Of a stretch of DNA of 32,325 nt, positions 9,637-18,746 are shown piece by piece. Origin of the DNA: Flavobacteriaceae bacterium (GTDB taxonomy: Bacteria > Bacteroidota > Bacteroidia > Flavobacteriales > Flavobacteriaceae); contig CANBOV010000030.1 in the NCBI GenBank assembly GCA_947371275.1, forward strand, positions 1 through 32,325. The letters run 5' to 3'. Position 1 is the stretch's first letter, and every line of letters begins with the position of its first letter. Made by a program: the position numbers and the translations under genes. The notes beneath the pieces were generated by a model. The model saw nothing but the letters and a program-made list of their open reading frames with translations. It had not been told where the DNA came from and ran no database searches.

Positions 9637-9664
9637 TTTAAAGGGTTTTTATTTTTTTCGAGTG

Positions 9665-9695
9665 CAAAGGTAAGAATACATTCGATTTAAACAAA
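9665..9695 (-). promoter_or_regulatory. Bacteroidetes housekeeping promoter TTTG-N19-TACCTTTG for the DUF3078 gene
   Basis: On + strand CAAAGGTA (9665-9672), 19 nt, CAAA (9692-9695); fits the primary sigma consensus TTTG-N19-TAnnTTTG; about 29 nt upstream of ATG. Confidence 0.78.
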
Positions 9696-9735
9696 TCCAA
9701 TTAAAACGGTAAACGATTGATTGTAAAACGGTAAG

Positions 9736-10242
9736 CTATTTTGCTTTTTTGAATAACGGTACAGCAGAGCAAGCTTCACCATACATAATGCTTTTGGCAT
9801 ACGGTTGAAGATGCTGAATCGCAATTATATAGGCACTTTCTGGAACTGGCTTTTTAGAACAACCTTTGAGAATTACAGGTTTGTCCTGATAAACGGCATA
9901 ATCTAGGGTTGGCAAAATAGCCGCGTACAATGCCGCCTCCAAATCTCCTAAATTGCCCAAAACAACTTGCTTGGCATAAGGAACCAAATAAGTCGTAACC
10001 AAAATACTTGCCCAAGCAGGCACGATAGCATCGGTAGCACAATGTAGCGCAACCCATTGATTTTCGTATTGTGACCAATCGTGATTTTTTAAGGCCTCCC
10101 TAAAGACAGCTTCTTTTAACAAAAACCCTTCTATAAGCCATTGTGAGAGATCAAGCTGTGTTCGTGTCCCTGAAGGATAATAATCCTCCAAGTCAAATAC
10201 CTCTAGAGCAGAACTAGCAACTCGGTTAACAATTTCATCCAT
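9736..10242 (-). CDS. DUF2480 family protein
   Basis: MDEIVNRVASSALEVFDLEDYYPSGTRTQLDLSQWLIEGFLLKEAVFREALKNHDWSQYENQWVALHC; downstream of SUF genes. Confidence 0.78.
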   Translation of the reverse strand: MDEIVNRVASSALEVFDLEDYYPSGTRTQLDLSQWLIEGFLLKEAVFREALKNHDWSQYENQWVALHCATDAIVPAWASILVTTYLVPYAKQVVLGNLGDLEAALYAAILPTLDYAVYQDKPVILKGCSKKPVPESAYIIAIQHLQPYAKSIMYGEACSAVPLFKKAK

Positions 10243-10302
10243 TTTTTACCTTTCTTTTTCCAATCCTCCTAACTGAATACTGAGACTGAGACTGCATACT
10301 TA

Positions 10303-10626
10303 TTATAGCATGCCCAACTCTAACTTGGCTTCTTCACTCATCAAATCTTTGCTCCAAGGGGGATCAAAAGTGATTTCAACTTCACATGATTTAACGGTGT
10401 CTATTTTTGTGATTTTTTCTTCCACTTCTCGTGGTAATGTTTCTGCTACGGGACAATTTGGCGAGGTCAAAGTCATCAATACTTTTACTTCATTGTCCTC
10501 GTTGATCATCACATCATAGATCAACCCCAATTCGTAAATATCCACAGGGATTTCTGGGTCGTAAATGCCCTTTAAGGTTTTAACCACATTTTCACCCAAA
10601 TTGATATCGTCTTTAAATTCTTCCAT
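10303..10626 (-). CDS. MIP18/DUF59 family SUF-associated protein (SufT-like)
   Basis: VVKTLKGIYDPEIPVDIYELGLIYDVMI; LTSPNCPVAETLPREVEEKI; DPPWSKDLMSEEAKLELGML. Confidence 0.9.
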   Translation of the reverse strand: MEEFKDDINLGENVVKTLKGIYDPEIPVDIYELGLIYDVMINEDNEVKVLMTLTSPNCPVAETLPREVEEKITKIDTVKSCEVEITFDPPWSKDLMSEEAKLELGML

Positions 10627-10631
10627 CGTTT

Positions 10632-11051
10632 TTATTTTTTTGCTTCAAATGCCAAGGCATACATTTTTATTTTTTTTATCATTGAAACCAACCCATTAGC
10701 ACGAGTAGGAGATAAATGTTCTTTTAGCCCAATTTCATCAATGAAATCAGTGTTAGCTTCCAAAATATGCGAGGCCTTTTGATTTGAAAAAGCTCTTATC
10801 AAAATCGCTATTATTCCTTTAGTTAATATCGCATCACTGTCTGCTGTAAAAACAATATGCTCCCCTTGTTGCTCGGCATGAACCCATACCTTGGACTGAC
10901 AACCCGTGATAATATTCTCTTCAGTTTTATATTGCTCGGCAATTAACGGCAACGCTTTGCCCAAATCGATGATGTATTCGTAACGCTGCATCCAATCTTC
11001 AAACATCGAAAATTCGTCTACGATGTCGTTTTGTATATCTTGTATCGTCAT
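10632..11051 (-). CDS. sufE: SufE-type cysteine desulfuration protein
   Basis: EEWMQRYEYIIDLGK-like start (FEDWMQRYEYIIDLGKALPLI); NIITGCQSKVWV with the acceptor cysteine. Confidence 0.92.
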   Translation of the reverse strand: MTIQDIQNDIVDEFSMFEDWMQRYEYIIDLGKALPLIAEQYKTEENIITGCQSKVWVHAEQQGEHIVFTADSDAILTKGIIAILIRAFSNQKASHILEANTDFIDEIGLKEHLSPTRANGLVSMIKKIKMYALAFEAKK

Positions 11052-11083
11052 TATATGCCCAACTTGTTTCTGTAACTATTACT

Positions 11084-11521
11084 CTATTCTTCTGTTTTGG
11101 CTAGTGCCACGATTTTGTTAACCAGCATTTCAATAGCGGCCGGTGGATTTCCATGATCAAAATCTACGGTATCATAATCGGTATCCTGGTACCGTATCTT
11201 CAAATGGGCAATCGCCGCTCCATCATAAAATCGTTTCTGTGTAGGGTCTTTCAAATTAGGAAGATCCTTCAAATTCACTTTTTGGAAATAACCCACCAAT
11301 GCTGTCCAATCTGCCTCCGAAATAGCCAACTCAGAAGTCGGGTTTTCTGTCCCTCTACCTTGTGATACAGAAGCTTTCTGATTGGCAACAATAATATTCA
11401 AATGATACCCTCGGGAGTTAGCCGTGTATTGTATCATTGCAGTAGCAATATCATTTTGAGTTGCGTGATTACAACTTTTTCCCAAAAACAAGGTGAAGAG
11501 TAGCAAACTAATAGCCTTCAT
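11084..11521 (-). CDS. Hypothetical exported protein (possible lipoprotein)
   Basis: N-terminal hydrophobic segment MKAISLLLFTLFLGKSCNH with weak lipobox; no recognised domain. Confidence 0.65.
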   Translation of the reverse strand: MKAISLLLFTLFLGKSCNHATQNDIATAMIQYTANSRGYHLNIIVANQKASVSQGRGTENPTSELAISEADWTALVGYFQKVNLKDLPNLKDPTQKRFYDGAAIAHLKIRYQDTDYDTVDFDHGNPPAAIEMLVNKIVALAKTEE

Positions 11522-11533
11522 AATATATATATT

Positions 11534-12748
11534 TTAAGATAACATCATTTGGGCTCGCTTTACAGCCTCCACCATGACGTCAATTTCTTCTATTGTGTTG
11601 TAAAAAGCAAAACTAGCTCTAATCGTGCCCGGAATTTTATAAAAATCCATAATAGGTTGCGCACAATGATGCCCTGTTCGCACTGCTATTCCCAATTTAT
11701 CGATAATCGTGCCAATATCATAAGGATGAATCCCATCAAGGTTAAAAGATACCACCGACGCTTTCTCTGCGGCCGTTCCGTAAATAGTCAAGCCGTCCAA
11801 TGTTAGTAATTGCTTTGTGGCATAGGCCAACAATTGCTGTTCGTAGGCCGCTATTTCATCAAATCCTACCGTATTCAAATAATCTATCGCAGTGCCTAAA
11901 ACAATCCCTCCGGCTATGTTTGGAGTGCCTGCTTCAAACTTATGAGGCAAATCGGCGTAAGTTGTCTTCTCAAATGTAACCGTGGCTATCATTTCCCCTC
12001 CACCTTGATACGGCGGTAATTTGCGCAACCAAGCTTCCTTTCCATATAAAACACCTATTCCAGTTGGCCCACATATCTTATGCCCTGAAAACACATAAAA
12101 ATCACAATCCAAAGCTTGTACATCGGGCTTTAAATGTGGCGTTGCCTGGGCCCCATCAATCAATATAGCCGCACCTACCGCATGGGCTTGCGCAATCATG
12201 TATTGAATAGGATTGATCGTTCCCAACGCATTGGAAATGTGATTTACCGCCACAATTTTTGTCTTAGTAGAAAGCAATTGGTCGTATGCAGACATGATCA
12301 ATTCGCCCTGCTCATTCATCGGAATGACTTTCAATAGCGCTCCTGTTCGTTCACAAAGCATTTGCCAAGGCACGATATTGCTATGGTGTTCCAAAGCAGA
12401 AACTAACACTTCATCCCCTGCTTGCAACAAGGAAGCAAAACCATTCGCCACCGCATTAATAGCATGCGTTGTTCCCGAGGTAAAAATGACCTCATAAGGA
12501 TGCTTAGCATTAATATGCTGCTGTACTTTACAACGAGAAATTTCATAAGCATCGGTAGCCAACTGACTCAATGTGTGTACTCCGCGATGGATGTTTGCAT
12601 TGATTTCTGAATAATACTTTGAAATCGCATCAATCACTACCTGAGGCTTTTGTGAAGTGGCGCCGTTATCAAAATATACAAGCGGTTTGCCATTTATCTT
12701 TTGACTAAGTATGGGGAAATCCGCTCTGATTTTTTGGATGTCTAACAT
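11534..12748 (-). CDS. sufS: SufS-type cysteine desulfurase
   Basis: FDNGATSQKP; NIHRGVHTLS; VFSGHKICGPTGIGVLYG (PLP Lys); VRTGHHCAQPIMDFY (active Cys). Confidence 0.95.
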   Translation of the reverse strand: MLDIQKIRADFPILSQKINGKPLVYFDNGATSQKPQVVIDAISKYYSEINANIHRGVHTLSQLATDAYEISRCKVQQHINAKHPYEVIFTSGTTHAINAVANGFASLLQAGDEVLVSALEHHSNIVPWQMLCERTGALLKVIPMNEQGELIMSAYDQLLSTKTKIVAVNHISNALGTINPIQYMIAQAHAVGAAILIDGAQATPHLKPDVQALDCDFYVFSGHKICGPTGIGVLYGKEAWLRKLPPYQGGGEMIATVTFEKTTYADLPHKFEAGTPNIAGGIVLGTAIDYLNTVGFDEIAAYEQQLLAYATKQLLTLDGLTIYGTAAEKASVVSFNLDGIHPYDIGTIIDKLGIAVRTGHHCAQPIMDFYKIPGTIRASFAFYNTIEEIDVMVEAVKRAQMMLS

Positions 12749-12872
12749 TTTGCTATTTAGAAAAATTCTAAATACAAAAGTAATAAAATTGAAGTTGTTA
12801 ATTTATCAAACAGCTGTTAATAATTACTTTATTTTTTTACATTTACTTAACTACTTTTTTCTCCTTTATACT

Positions 12873-14219
12873 ATGAAAAAATTCTACAAAATTACCGCCT
12901 TTTTATTGTTGCTTTTACTCGTTTACTTGCGATTAGCGATTTACCCCCAACTCGATTTAATTTCGGGATTTAATGCCAAAAGTGTGGCTTCTGGACATTT
13001 CATAGACCACCGTAGTTTAGCGGCAATCCAGCAAGGCGATAATGATCTTGAAAAGATCAACTGGGCTACCAATACCATCGATGAGGCTTCTAAATTCGTG
13101 ACGTCCAACATCCACGGTCTTAAAGAACGAAAAGCGATATACCGAGAAGGTCTAGGGGCTACTTTGATTAATGAGGATTTTGACCTCAACAAACCTTATG
13201 AAATTCCTCAAAGAAGCTACCTAAAAAACAACTTGCCTTATCCTTATGGGGATAACGAACCCACAGACACCTTGTTTGCTTCCATTGATTACGCCCAGCT
13301 TACTAAGGCAGTAGCGGCAGCTTTTGACCCAAAAGGCGAAAAGAAAAAACGCACACGCGCCGTAGTCGTGCTGTACAAAGGAAAATTAATTACTGAAAAA
13401 TATACTGATGGCTTCGATAAAAACTCTAAAATACTAGGTTGGTCCATGACCAAAAGTCTTACGGCAACCTATTTTGGTATCCTTCAAAAACAGGGGAAAA
13501 TCAACATCAAGAGCCCTGCGCCTGTTCCTGAATGGCAAAAAGATGAACGTGCCAAAATCACTCTTAATGATTTACTGCACATGAACTCTGGCCTCGAATG
13601 GGAAGAAAAATATACCAAGATATGCGATGCAACTACCATGCTGTTCCAAGCCGAAGACATGTCCAAATGTCAAGCCGAAAAACCAGCCGTGTTCAAACCC
13701 AATACCCATTGGTATTACTCGTCAGGGACGACCAACTTATTAAGTGGCATCCTACGAAAACAATTCAAATCCCACCAAGAGTACTTAAACTTTTGGTACA
13801 GCAGCTTGCTAGATAAAATCGGTATGCATACGGCCTTGGTAGAAACCGATATGACAGGAAATTTTGTGGGATCATCCTATGGTTGGGCGACACCAAGAGA
13901 TTGGGCCAAATTTGGACAACTCTACCTGAACAAAGGCCGTTGGAACGGAGAACAACTCTTTGATCCTAGCTGGGCAACCTACGTAGCCACGCCAACGAAC
14001 ACCTCCAAGGGAAGATACGGAGCGCAATTCTGGCTAAACGCTGGAGGCTATTTTCCAGATGTACCCAAAGACCTATACTATTGCAGCGGCTTTCAAGGTC
14101 AAATGGTTGCGATTATTCCGAGCCGTGATCTAGTAATCGTACGCATGGGATTGACCGAAGAACCAAAATTTGATTTTAATGGGTTTTTGAAAGGAGTAAT
14201 TGAGAGTTTTGGGAAGTAA
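12873..14219 (+). CDS. Serine hydrolase, beta-lactamase/class C-type
   Basis: ILGWSMTKSLTAT (SxxK), YYSSGTTNLLSGIL (YSS), membrane anchor MKKFYKITAFLLLLLLVYLRLAIYP. Start placed at the internal Met (residue 55 of the ORF). Confidence 0.87.
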   Translation: MKKFYKITAFLLLLLLVYLRLAIYPQLDLISGFNAKSVASGHFIDHRSLAAIQQGDNDLEKINWATNTIDEASKFVTSNIHGLKERKAIYREGLGATLINEDFDLNKPYEIPQRSYLKNNLPYPYGDNEPTDTLFASIDYAQLTKAVAAAFDPKGEKKKRTRAVVVLYKGKLITEKYTDGFDKNSKILGWSMTKSLTATYFGILQKQGKINIKSPAPVPEWQKDERAKITLNDLLHMNSGLEWEEKYTKICDATTMLFQAEDMSKCQAEKPAVFKPNTHWYYSSGTTNLLSGILRKQFKSHQEYLNFWYSSLLDKIGMHTALVETDMTGNFVGSSYGWATPRDWAKFGQLYLNKGRWNGEQLFDPSWATYVATPTNTSKGRYGAQFWLNAGGYFPDVPKDLYYCSGFQGQMVAIIPSRDLVIVRMGLTEEPKFDFNGFLKGVIESFGK

Positions 14220-14222
14220 AAA

Positions 14223-14244
14223 AAGGTTGCCTTTCGACAACCTT
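14223..14244. terminator. Probable hairpin terminator between converging genes
   Basis: AAGGTTG CCTTTCGA CAACCTT; A-run on the 5' side, so better suited to the minus-strand sufD transcript. Confidence 0.55.
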
Positions 14245-14248
14245 CCTA

Positions 14249-15565
14249 TTATAAATCAAACCCCAAATTCACGCCTAGCTTGTTCGCAATAATCTTCGTT
14301 ATGCGCTGCTTTAATTCGGGTATTTTTATGCTTTCGATGACTTCATTTGAAAAGGCATACATCAACAAGGCCTTTGCTTCTTTCTTAGGAATACCGCGTT
14401 GCTGCATATAGAACAAGGCACTTTCGTCTAATTGCCCTATGGTACAACCGTGCGAACACTTCACATCATCGGCAAATATTTCCAGTTGGGGCTTAGCGTT
14501 AATGGTCGCTTTATCTCCTAGTAGAATGTTATTGTTTTGTTGGAAAGCATCCGTCTTTTGAGCTTCCCGCTCTACGTATATTTTTCCATTAAAAACACCG
14601 GTTGAATTGTCGGCCAATATGGTTTTATAATTCTGATGACTCTCACAATTTGGCGTAGCATGGTGTACCAAAGTATAGTGATCCACATGTTGCTTATCCC
14701 CTATAATCGTAATCCCTTTCAAGGTCGAATCAATGCGTTCGCCAAAATGATAGAAATTCAAATTGTTTCGAGTAATGTTCCCGCCAAAAGAAAAAGTATG
14801 CACGGATACCCTGCTCTCTTGTTTCTGTGAAATATAGGTGTTGTCAATCAAATTGGCTGAAAGTAAATCGTTTTGAATTTTATAGTAATCTACGATGGCA
14901 CGCTTTTGAGCAAAGATCTCCGTAACCGCATTAGTCAATACCGGGTTTTCATTCAAACTTTGGTGCCGTTCAATTATTTGAACATGGGCGTTTTCGCCTA
15001 CAATGACCAAATTTCTGGGCTGTACCATTAAAGCCACTTCTTTTCCTGTAGAAAAATAAATCACTTCGATAGGCTTTTCAACCACCTTACTTTTCGGAAT
15101 ATTAATATAAGCTCCTTCGCTAGCAAAAGCCGTATTTAAAGTAGTCAAACTCTCCTCTTTACTAGCAATTTTATTGAAGTACTCGTCAATAATCATCTTG
15201 TATTTGGGCTTGGTCAATGCCGAAGACATCAAACACACATCTATGCCATCATGAGTAGTAGCCGATAAAAAGGAGGAAAACTTCCCATCTACAAAAATCA
15301 CTTTGTGCGTATCTATTTCATGCAAAAAGTATTTTTTTACCTCTGCAAATTCAATCGCATTTTCATGTTTAGGAAAGACCGAATAGTCATTTTTCAATAG
15401 CGCATTCAGCGAAGTATATTTCCAAGCTTCCTCTTTTTTAGTGGGGAACCCTTTCGTTTCAAAATTCTTAATAGCCTTGGTGCGCACTTCATGCAAACTT
15501 GCGTTTACATCAATTTGCTCTTCAAAAGCCATAAAGGAGGAGATTAATTTTTCTTTCAATTCCAT
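14249..15565 (-). CDS. sufD: Fe-S cluster assembly protein SufD
   Basis: GFPTKKEEAWKYTSLNALL; VKCSHGCTIGQLDESALFYMQQRGIPKKEAKALLMYAFSNEVIE. Start at MELKEKL. Confidence 0.94.
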   Translation of the reverse strand: MELKEKLISSFMAFEEQIDVNASLHEVRTKAIKNFETKGFPTKKEEAWKYTSLNALLKNDYSVFPKHENAIEFAEVKKYFLHEIDTHKVIFVDGKFSSFLSATTHDGIDVCLMSSALTKPKYKMIIDEYFNKIASKEESLTTLNTAFASEGAYINIPKSKVVEKPIEVIYFSTGKEVALMVQPRNLVIVGENAHVQIIERHQSLNENPVLTNAVTEIFAQKRAIVDYYKIQNDLLSANLIDNTYISQKQESRVSVHTFSFGGNITRNNLNFYHFGERIDSTLKGITIIGDKQHVDHYTLVHHATPNCESHQNYKTILADNSTGVFNGKIYVEREAQKTDAFQQNNNILLGDKATINAKPQLEIFADDVKCSHGCTIGQLDESALFYMQQRGIPKKEAKALLMYAFSNEVIESIKIPELKQRITKIIANKLGVNLGFDL

Positions 15566-15572
15566 ATTTTTT

Positions 15573-15608
15573 GTCTTAAAGTCGAAAGTCAAAAGTCAAA
15601 AGACTTTA
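15573..15608. repeat. Left heptamer repeat arm (AAAGTC[G/A] units) with a hairpin at 15592-15607
   Basis: GTCTTAAAGTCGAAAGTCAAAAGTCAAAAGACTTTA; AAAGTC-AAAA-GACTTT stem-loop; 15585-15602 is an exact 18-nt inverted copy of 15975-15992. Confidence 0.95.
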
Positions 15609-15974
15609 TTCTTTTGGACTTAAATATTTTATAAAACCACTTAAAAGTTTTGATACTTCTGTAATAGCTTCTAAGAGCTTTTCAAATTCTTGTTTTGTAA
15701 TATAATCTAAATCAAATGCTAGATATATTTGTGAGCGAACTTCTCCAGCCGATGCTTTTGCCACATAAAGAAAATATATGAATTCTTTATCTGTATTTCT
15801 TTCAAAACCTTCAGCAATATTTGATGAAATTGACAATGAAGCCCGTCTAATTTGTCTAACAAAATCAAAGTCTTTTTTAAAATTAGAGTTTTCAGTAATT
15901 TGATAAATTTGCTTTGTAAACTCTCTTGCTTTTTTCCAAGAACTAATTTCTTCAAATGATTTAAATGTTCCCAT
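15606..15974 (-). CDS. Four-helix bundle protein (23S rRNA intervening-sequence protein-like, S23/TIGR02436 type)
   Basis: FKSFEEISSWKKAREFTKQIYQIT...FDFVRQIRRASLSISSNIAEGFERNTDKEFIYFLYVAKASAGEVRSQIYLAFDLDYIT. Confidence 0.92.
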   Translation of the reverse strand: MGTFKSFEEISSWKKAREFTKQIYQITENSNFKKDFDFVRQIRRASLSISSNIAEGFERNTDKEFIYFLYVAKASAGEVRSQIYLAFDLDYITKQEFEKLLEAITEVSKLLSGFIKYLSPKE

Positions 15975-16010
15975 CTTTTGACTTTTGACTTTAGCCTTTT
16001 GACTTTAGAC
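15975..16010. repeat. Right heptamer repeat arm, inverted relative to the left arm, overlapping the sufC stop codon
   Basis: CTTTTGACTTTTGACTTTAGCCTTTTGACTTTAGAC read directly. Confidence 0.95.
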
Positions 16011-16754
16011 CAATTCATTTTTAATCCAATCGTATCCTTTTTCTTCCAGTTCGTAGGCTAATTCTTTGCCGCCCGACTTTACAATTTTCCCATCCATCAA
16101 TACATGAACAAAATCAGGGATGATATAGTCTAATAATCTTTGGTAGTGTGTAATTACTAAAACAGCGTTGTTTTCGTTTTTAAGCTTGTTTACACAATTG
16201 GCCACAATTCGTAAGGCATCAATGTCTAATCCTGAATCGGTTTCGTCTAGAATGGCTATTTTCGGTTCTAACATTGCCATTTGGAAAATCTCATTTCGTT
16301 TCTTTTCTCCTCCCGAAAAACCTTCGTTTAACGAACGAGACAAAAACTTACGGTCCATTTCCAATAGCTCCGATTTCTCCCGTATCAATTTCAACATTTC
16401 ATTAGCAGGCATTTCGTCTTGCTTATTAGCTTTACGCTTTTCATTTATAGCCGTTTTGATAAAGTTGGTCACCGAAACACCCGGAATCTCAACGGGATAT
16501 TGAAACGACAAGAAAACGCCTTTGTGGGCGCGTTCTTCTGGTGCCATTTCCGAAATATCCTCTCCTTCCAATAGGATTTCTCCTTGCGTCACGGTATAAT
16601 TTTCATTTCCTGCAATGATCGAGGAAAGCGTACTTTTACCTGCACCGTTAGGTCCCATAATTGCATGGACTTCTCCGGCTTTTACCTCAAGGTTAATCCC
16701 TTTCAATATGTCTTTGTCTTCTACTGAAGCGTGTAAATTTTTTATGCTTAACAT
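16005..16754 (-). CDS. sufC: Fe-S cluster assembly ATPase SufC
   Basis: [18 protein letters not shown] Walker [41 protein letters not shown]. Confidence 0.96.
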   Translation of the reverse strand: MLSIKNLHASVEDKDILKGINLEVKAGEVHAIMGPNGAGKSTLSSIIAGNENYTVTQGEILLEGEDISEMAPEERAHKGVFLSFQYPVEIPGVSVTNFIKTAINEKRKANKQDEMPANEMLKLIREKSELLEMDRKFLSRSLNEGFSGGEKKRNEIFQMAMLEPKIAILDETDSGLDIDALRIVANCVNKLKNENNAVLVITHYQRLLDYIIPDFVHVLMDGKIVKSGGKELAYELEEKGYDWIKNELV

Positions 16755-16785
16755 TGTATAAATGTGTTTTTATTCTGATTTATGT

Positions 16786-18234
16786 TTATCCAACGGAACC
16801 TTCAAGTGAAATTTCGAGCAACTTCTGTGCTTCTACCGCAAACTCCATCGGTAACTTGTTTAATACTTCTTTACTGAAACCATTGACGATTAATGCAATC
16901 GCTTTCTCTGTTGGAATGCCTCTTTGGTTACAATAAAAAACTTGATCTTCACCAATTTTGGATGTGGTGGCCTCGTGTTCTATTTTGGCTGAGGAATTTT
17001 TACTTTCGATATAGGGAAAAGTATGTGCCCCACAGTTATTTCCCATTAACAGGGAATCACATTGGGAGAAATTACGAGCATTATCCGCATTAGCACTGAT
17101 TCGTACTAACCCTCTATAGCTGTTTTGAGATTTCCCTGCTGAAATTCCTTTAGAAATAATGGTCGACTTGGTGTTTTTACCCAGGTGCACCATCTTAGTA
17201 CCCGTATCGGCTTGTTGGTGATTGTTGGTAACCGCTATCGAATAAAATTCACCAATAGAATTATCCCCTTTCAATACTACCGATGGGTATTTCCATGTTA
17301 CGGCCGAACCCGTTTCTACTTGTGTCCACGATATTTTAGCGTTCTTCTCGCAAATACCTCTCTTGGTCACAAAATTAAACACGCCTCCTTTGCCTTCTTT
17401 GTTTCCTGGATACCAGTTTTGTACCGTAGAATATTTAATTTCAGCGTCTTCCATGGCAATCAATTCTACCACCGCAGCATGCAATTGGTTTTCATCCCTA
17501 CTAGGCGCAGTACACCCTTCCAAATAGGAAACATAACTGCCTTCATCGGCTATCAACAAGGTGCGTTCAAACTGGCCAGTTCCCGCTTGGTTAATTCTAA
17601 AATAGGTTGATAATTCCATAGGGCATCTTACGCCCTTCGGAATGTAACAAAACGAACCATCTGAAAATACGGCCGAATTCAAGGCTGCATAAAAATTATC
17701 TTTTTGAGGTACAACCGTACCCAAATATTTCTGTACTAATTCAGGATACTCCCGAATCGCCTCCGAAATACTCATGAATATGATGCCTTTCTCAGCTAAT
17801 GTCTTTTTGAAAGTAGTGGCCACAGAAACTGAATCCACCACGATATCCATCGCCACATTATTCATTTTCTTCTGCTCATCAATTGAGATGCCAAGCTTTT
17901 TATACATGGCCAACAATTCTGGGTCTACATCGTCCAGTGTTTTGTTCGGGTCAGCCTTTTTAGGTGCTGAATAATACGATATGGCTTGAAAATCGGGCTT
18001 TTCATAACGAACATTTGCCCATTCTGGCTCAATCATTTCTTTCCATGCTCTAAAAGCTTCTATACGCCAATCTGTCATCCATTGCGGCTCTTCCTTTTTC
18101 AAAGAAATGGCGCGAACAATGTCTTCATTCAACCCAATAGGAAAAGTCTCCGAGTCTAAGTCGGTGTAGAATCCGTACTCGTATTCTTTGTTTTCTAATT
18201 CGACTTTTAAGTCGTCTTCTGTATATTTTGCCAT
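16786..18234 (-). CDS. sufB: Fe-S cluster assembly protein SufB
   Basis: [26 protein letters not shown]-like region; [55 protein letters not shown]. Start at [10 protein letters not shown]. Confidence 0.95.
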   Translation of the reverse strand: MAKYTEDDLKVELENKEYEYGFYTDLDSETFPIGLNEDIVRAISLKKEEPQWMTDWRIEAFRAWKEMIEPEWANVRYEKPDFQAISYYSAPKKADPNKTLDDVDPELLAMYKKLGISIDEQKKMNNVAMDIVVDSVSVATTFKKTLAEKGIIFMSISEAIREYPELVQKYLGTVVPQKDNFYAALNSAVFSDGSFCYIPKGVRCPMELSTYFRINQAGTGQFERTLLIADEGSYVSYLEGCTAPSRDENQLHAAVVELIAMEDAEIKYSTVQNWYPGNKEGKGGVFNFVTKRGICEKNAKISWTQVETGSAVTWKYPSVVLKGDNSIGEFYSIAVTNNHQQADTGTKMVHLGKNTKSTIISKGISAGKSQNSYRGLVRISANADNARNFSQCDSLLMGNNCGAHTFPYIESKNSSAKIEHEATTSKIGEDQVFYCNQRGIPTEKAIALIVNGFSKEVLNKLPMEFAVEAQKLLEISLEGSVG

Positions 18235-18238
18235 ATTT

Positions 18239-18568
18239 TTATAAGGAGAATGATTCTCCGCAACCACAAGTTCTGCTGGCATTCGGATTATTAAACACAA
18301 ATCCTTTTCCGTTTAATCCACCCGAAAATTCTAAAACAGTACCGGCTAAGTATAAAAATGATTTCTTCTCAACGGCTATTTTAACATGGTTGTCTTCAAA
18401 AACTTTGTCGTTTTCACCCAATGCTTTATCAAACTTCAATTCATAAGACAAGCCCGAGCATCCGCCACTTTTTACACCCACACGAACGTAATCGTTAGCC
18501 GCATCAAAACCGTCTTCTTGCATCATATCAATGATTTTCTTACTTGCTGTATCAGATACTTTAATCAT
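18239..18568 (-). CDS. sufA: Iron-sulfur assembly accessory protein (SufA/IscA/HesB type)
   Basis: [36 protein letters not shown] cysteine motif. Confidence 0.9.
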   Translation of the reverse strand: MIKVSDTASKKIIDMMQEDGFDAANDYVRVGVKSGGCSGLSYELKFDKALGENDKVFEDNHVKIAVEKKSFLYLAGTVLEFSGGLNGKGFVFNNPNASRTCGCGESFSL

Positions 18569-18598
18569 AGCTTATTTTGATTTTGTCTAAATAAAGGG

Positions 18599-18606
18599 CA
18601 AAGTTA
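18599..18606 (-). promoter_or_regulatory. Possible -7 element (TAACTTTG) for the suf operon
   Basis: CAAAGTTA on + strand 31 nt upstream of sufA; no convincing -33. Confidence 0.4.
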
Positions 18607-18746
18607 AGACAAATATCTTTTTTTCCCTCATCCATTGGCATTTTTATAACTAATCAATCCATAGAAAAAACCAATCCTACACTCAAATGCTAAGCTCGCA
18701 GAGACAACTCTTTACTTAGGATATTTATCCCTTACAATTGTTCATC

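Noticed and set aside
12711-12872. N-terminal 54-residue extension of the serine hydrolase ORF
   Set aside because: Overlaps the sufS start and promoter region; the normal signal/anchor begins at MKKFYKITAF.
15719-16018. 99-aa minus-strand [25 protein letters not shown]...
   Set aside because: Overlaps the convincing four-helix-bundle ORF in another frame; its N-terminus is just translated heptamer repeat.
16893-17610. + strand ORFs opposite sufB
   Set aside because: Antisense to a highly conserved gene; composition looks non-coding.
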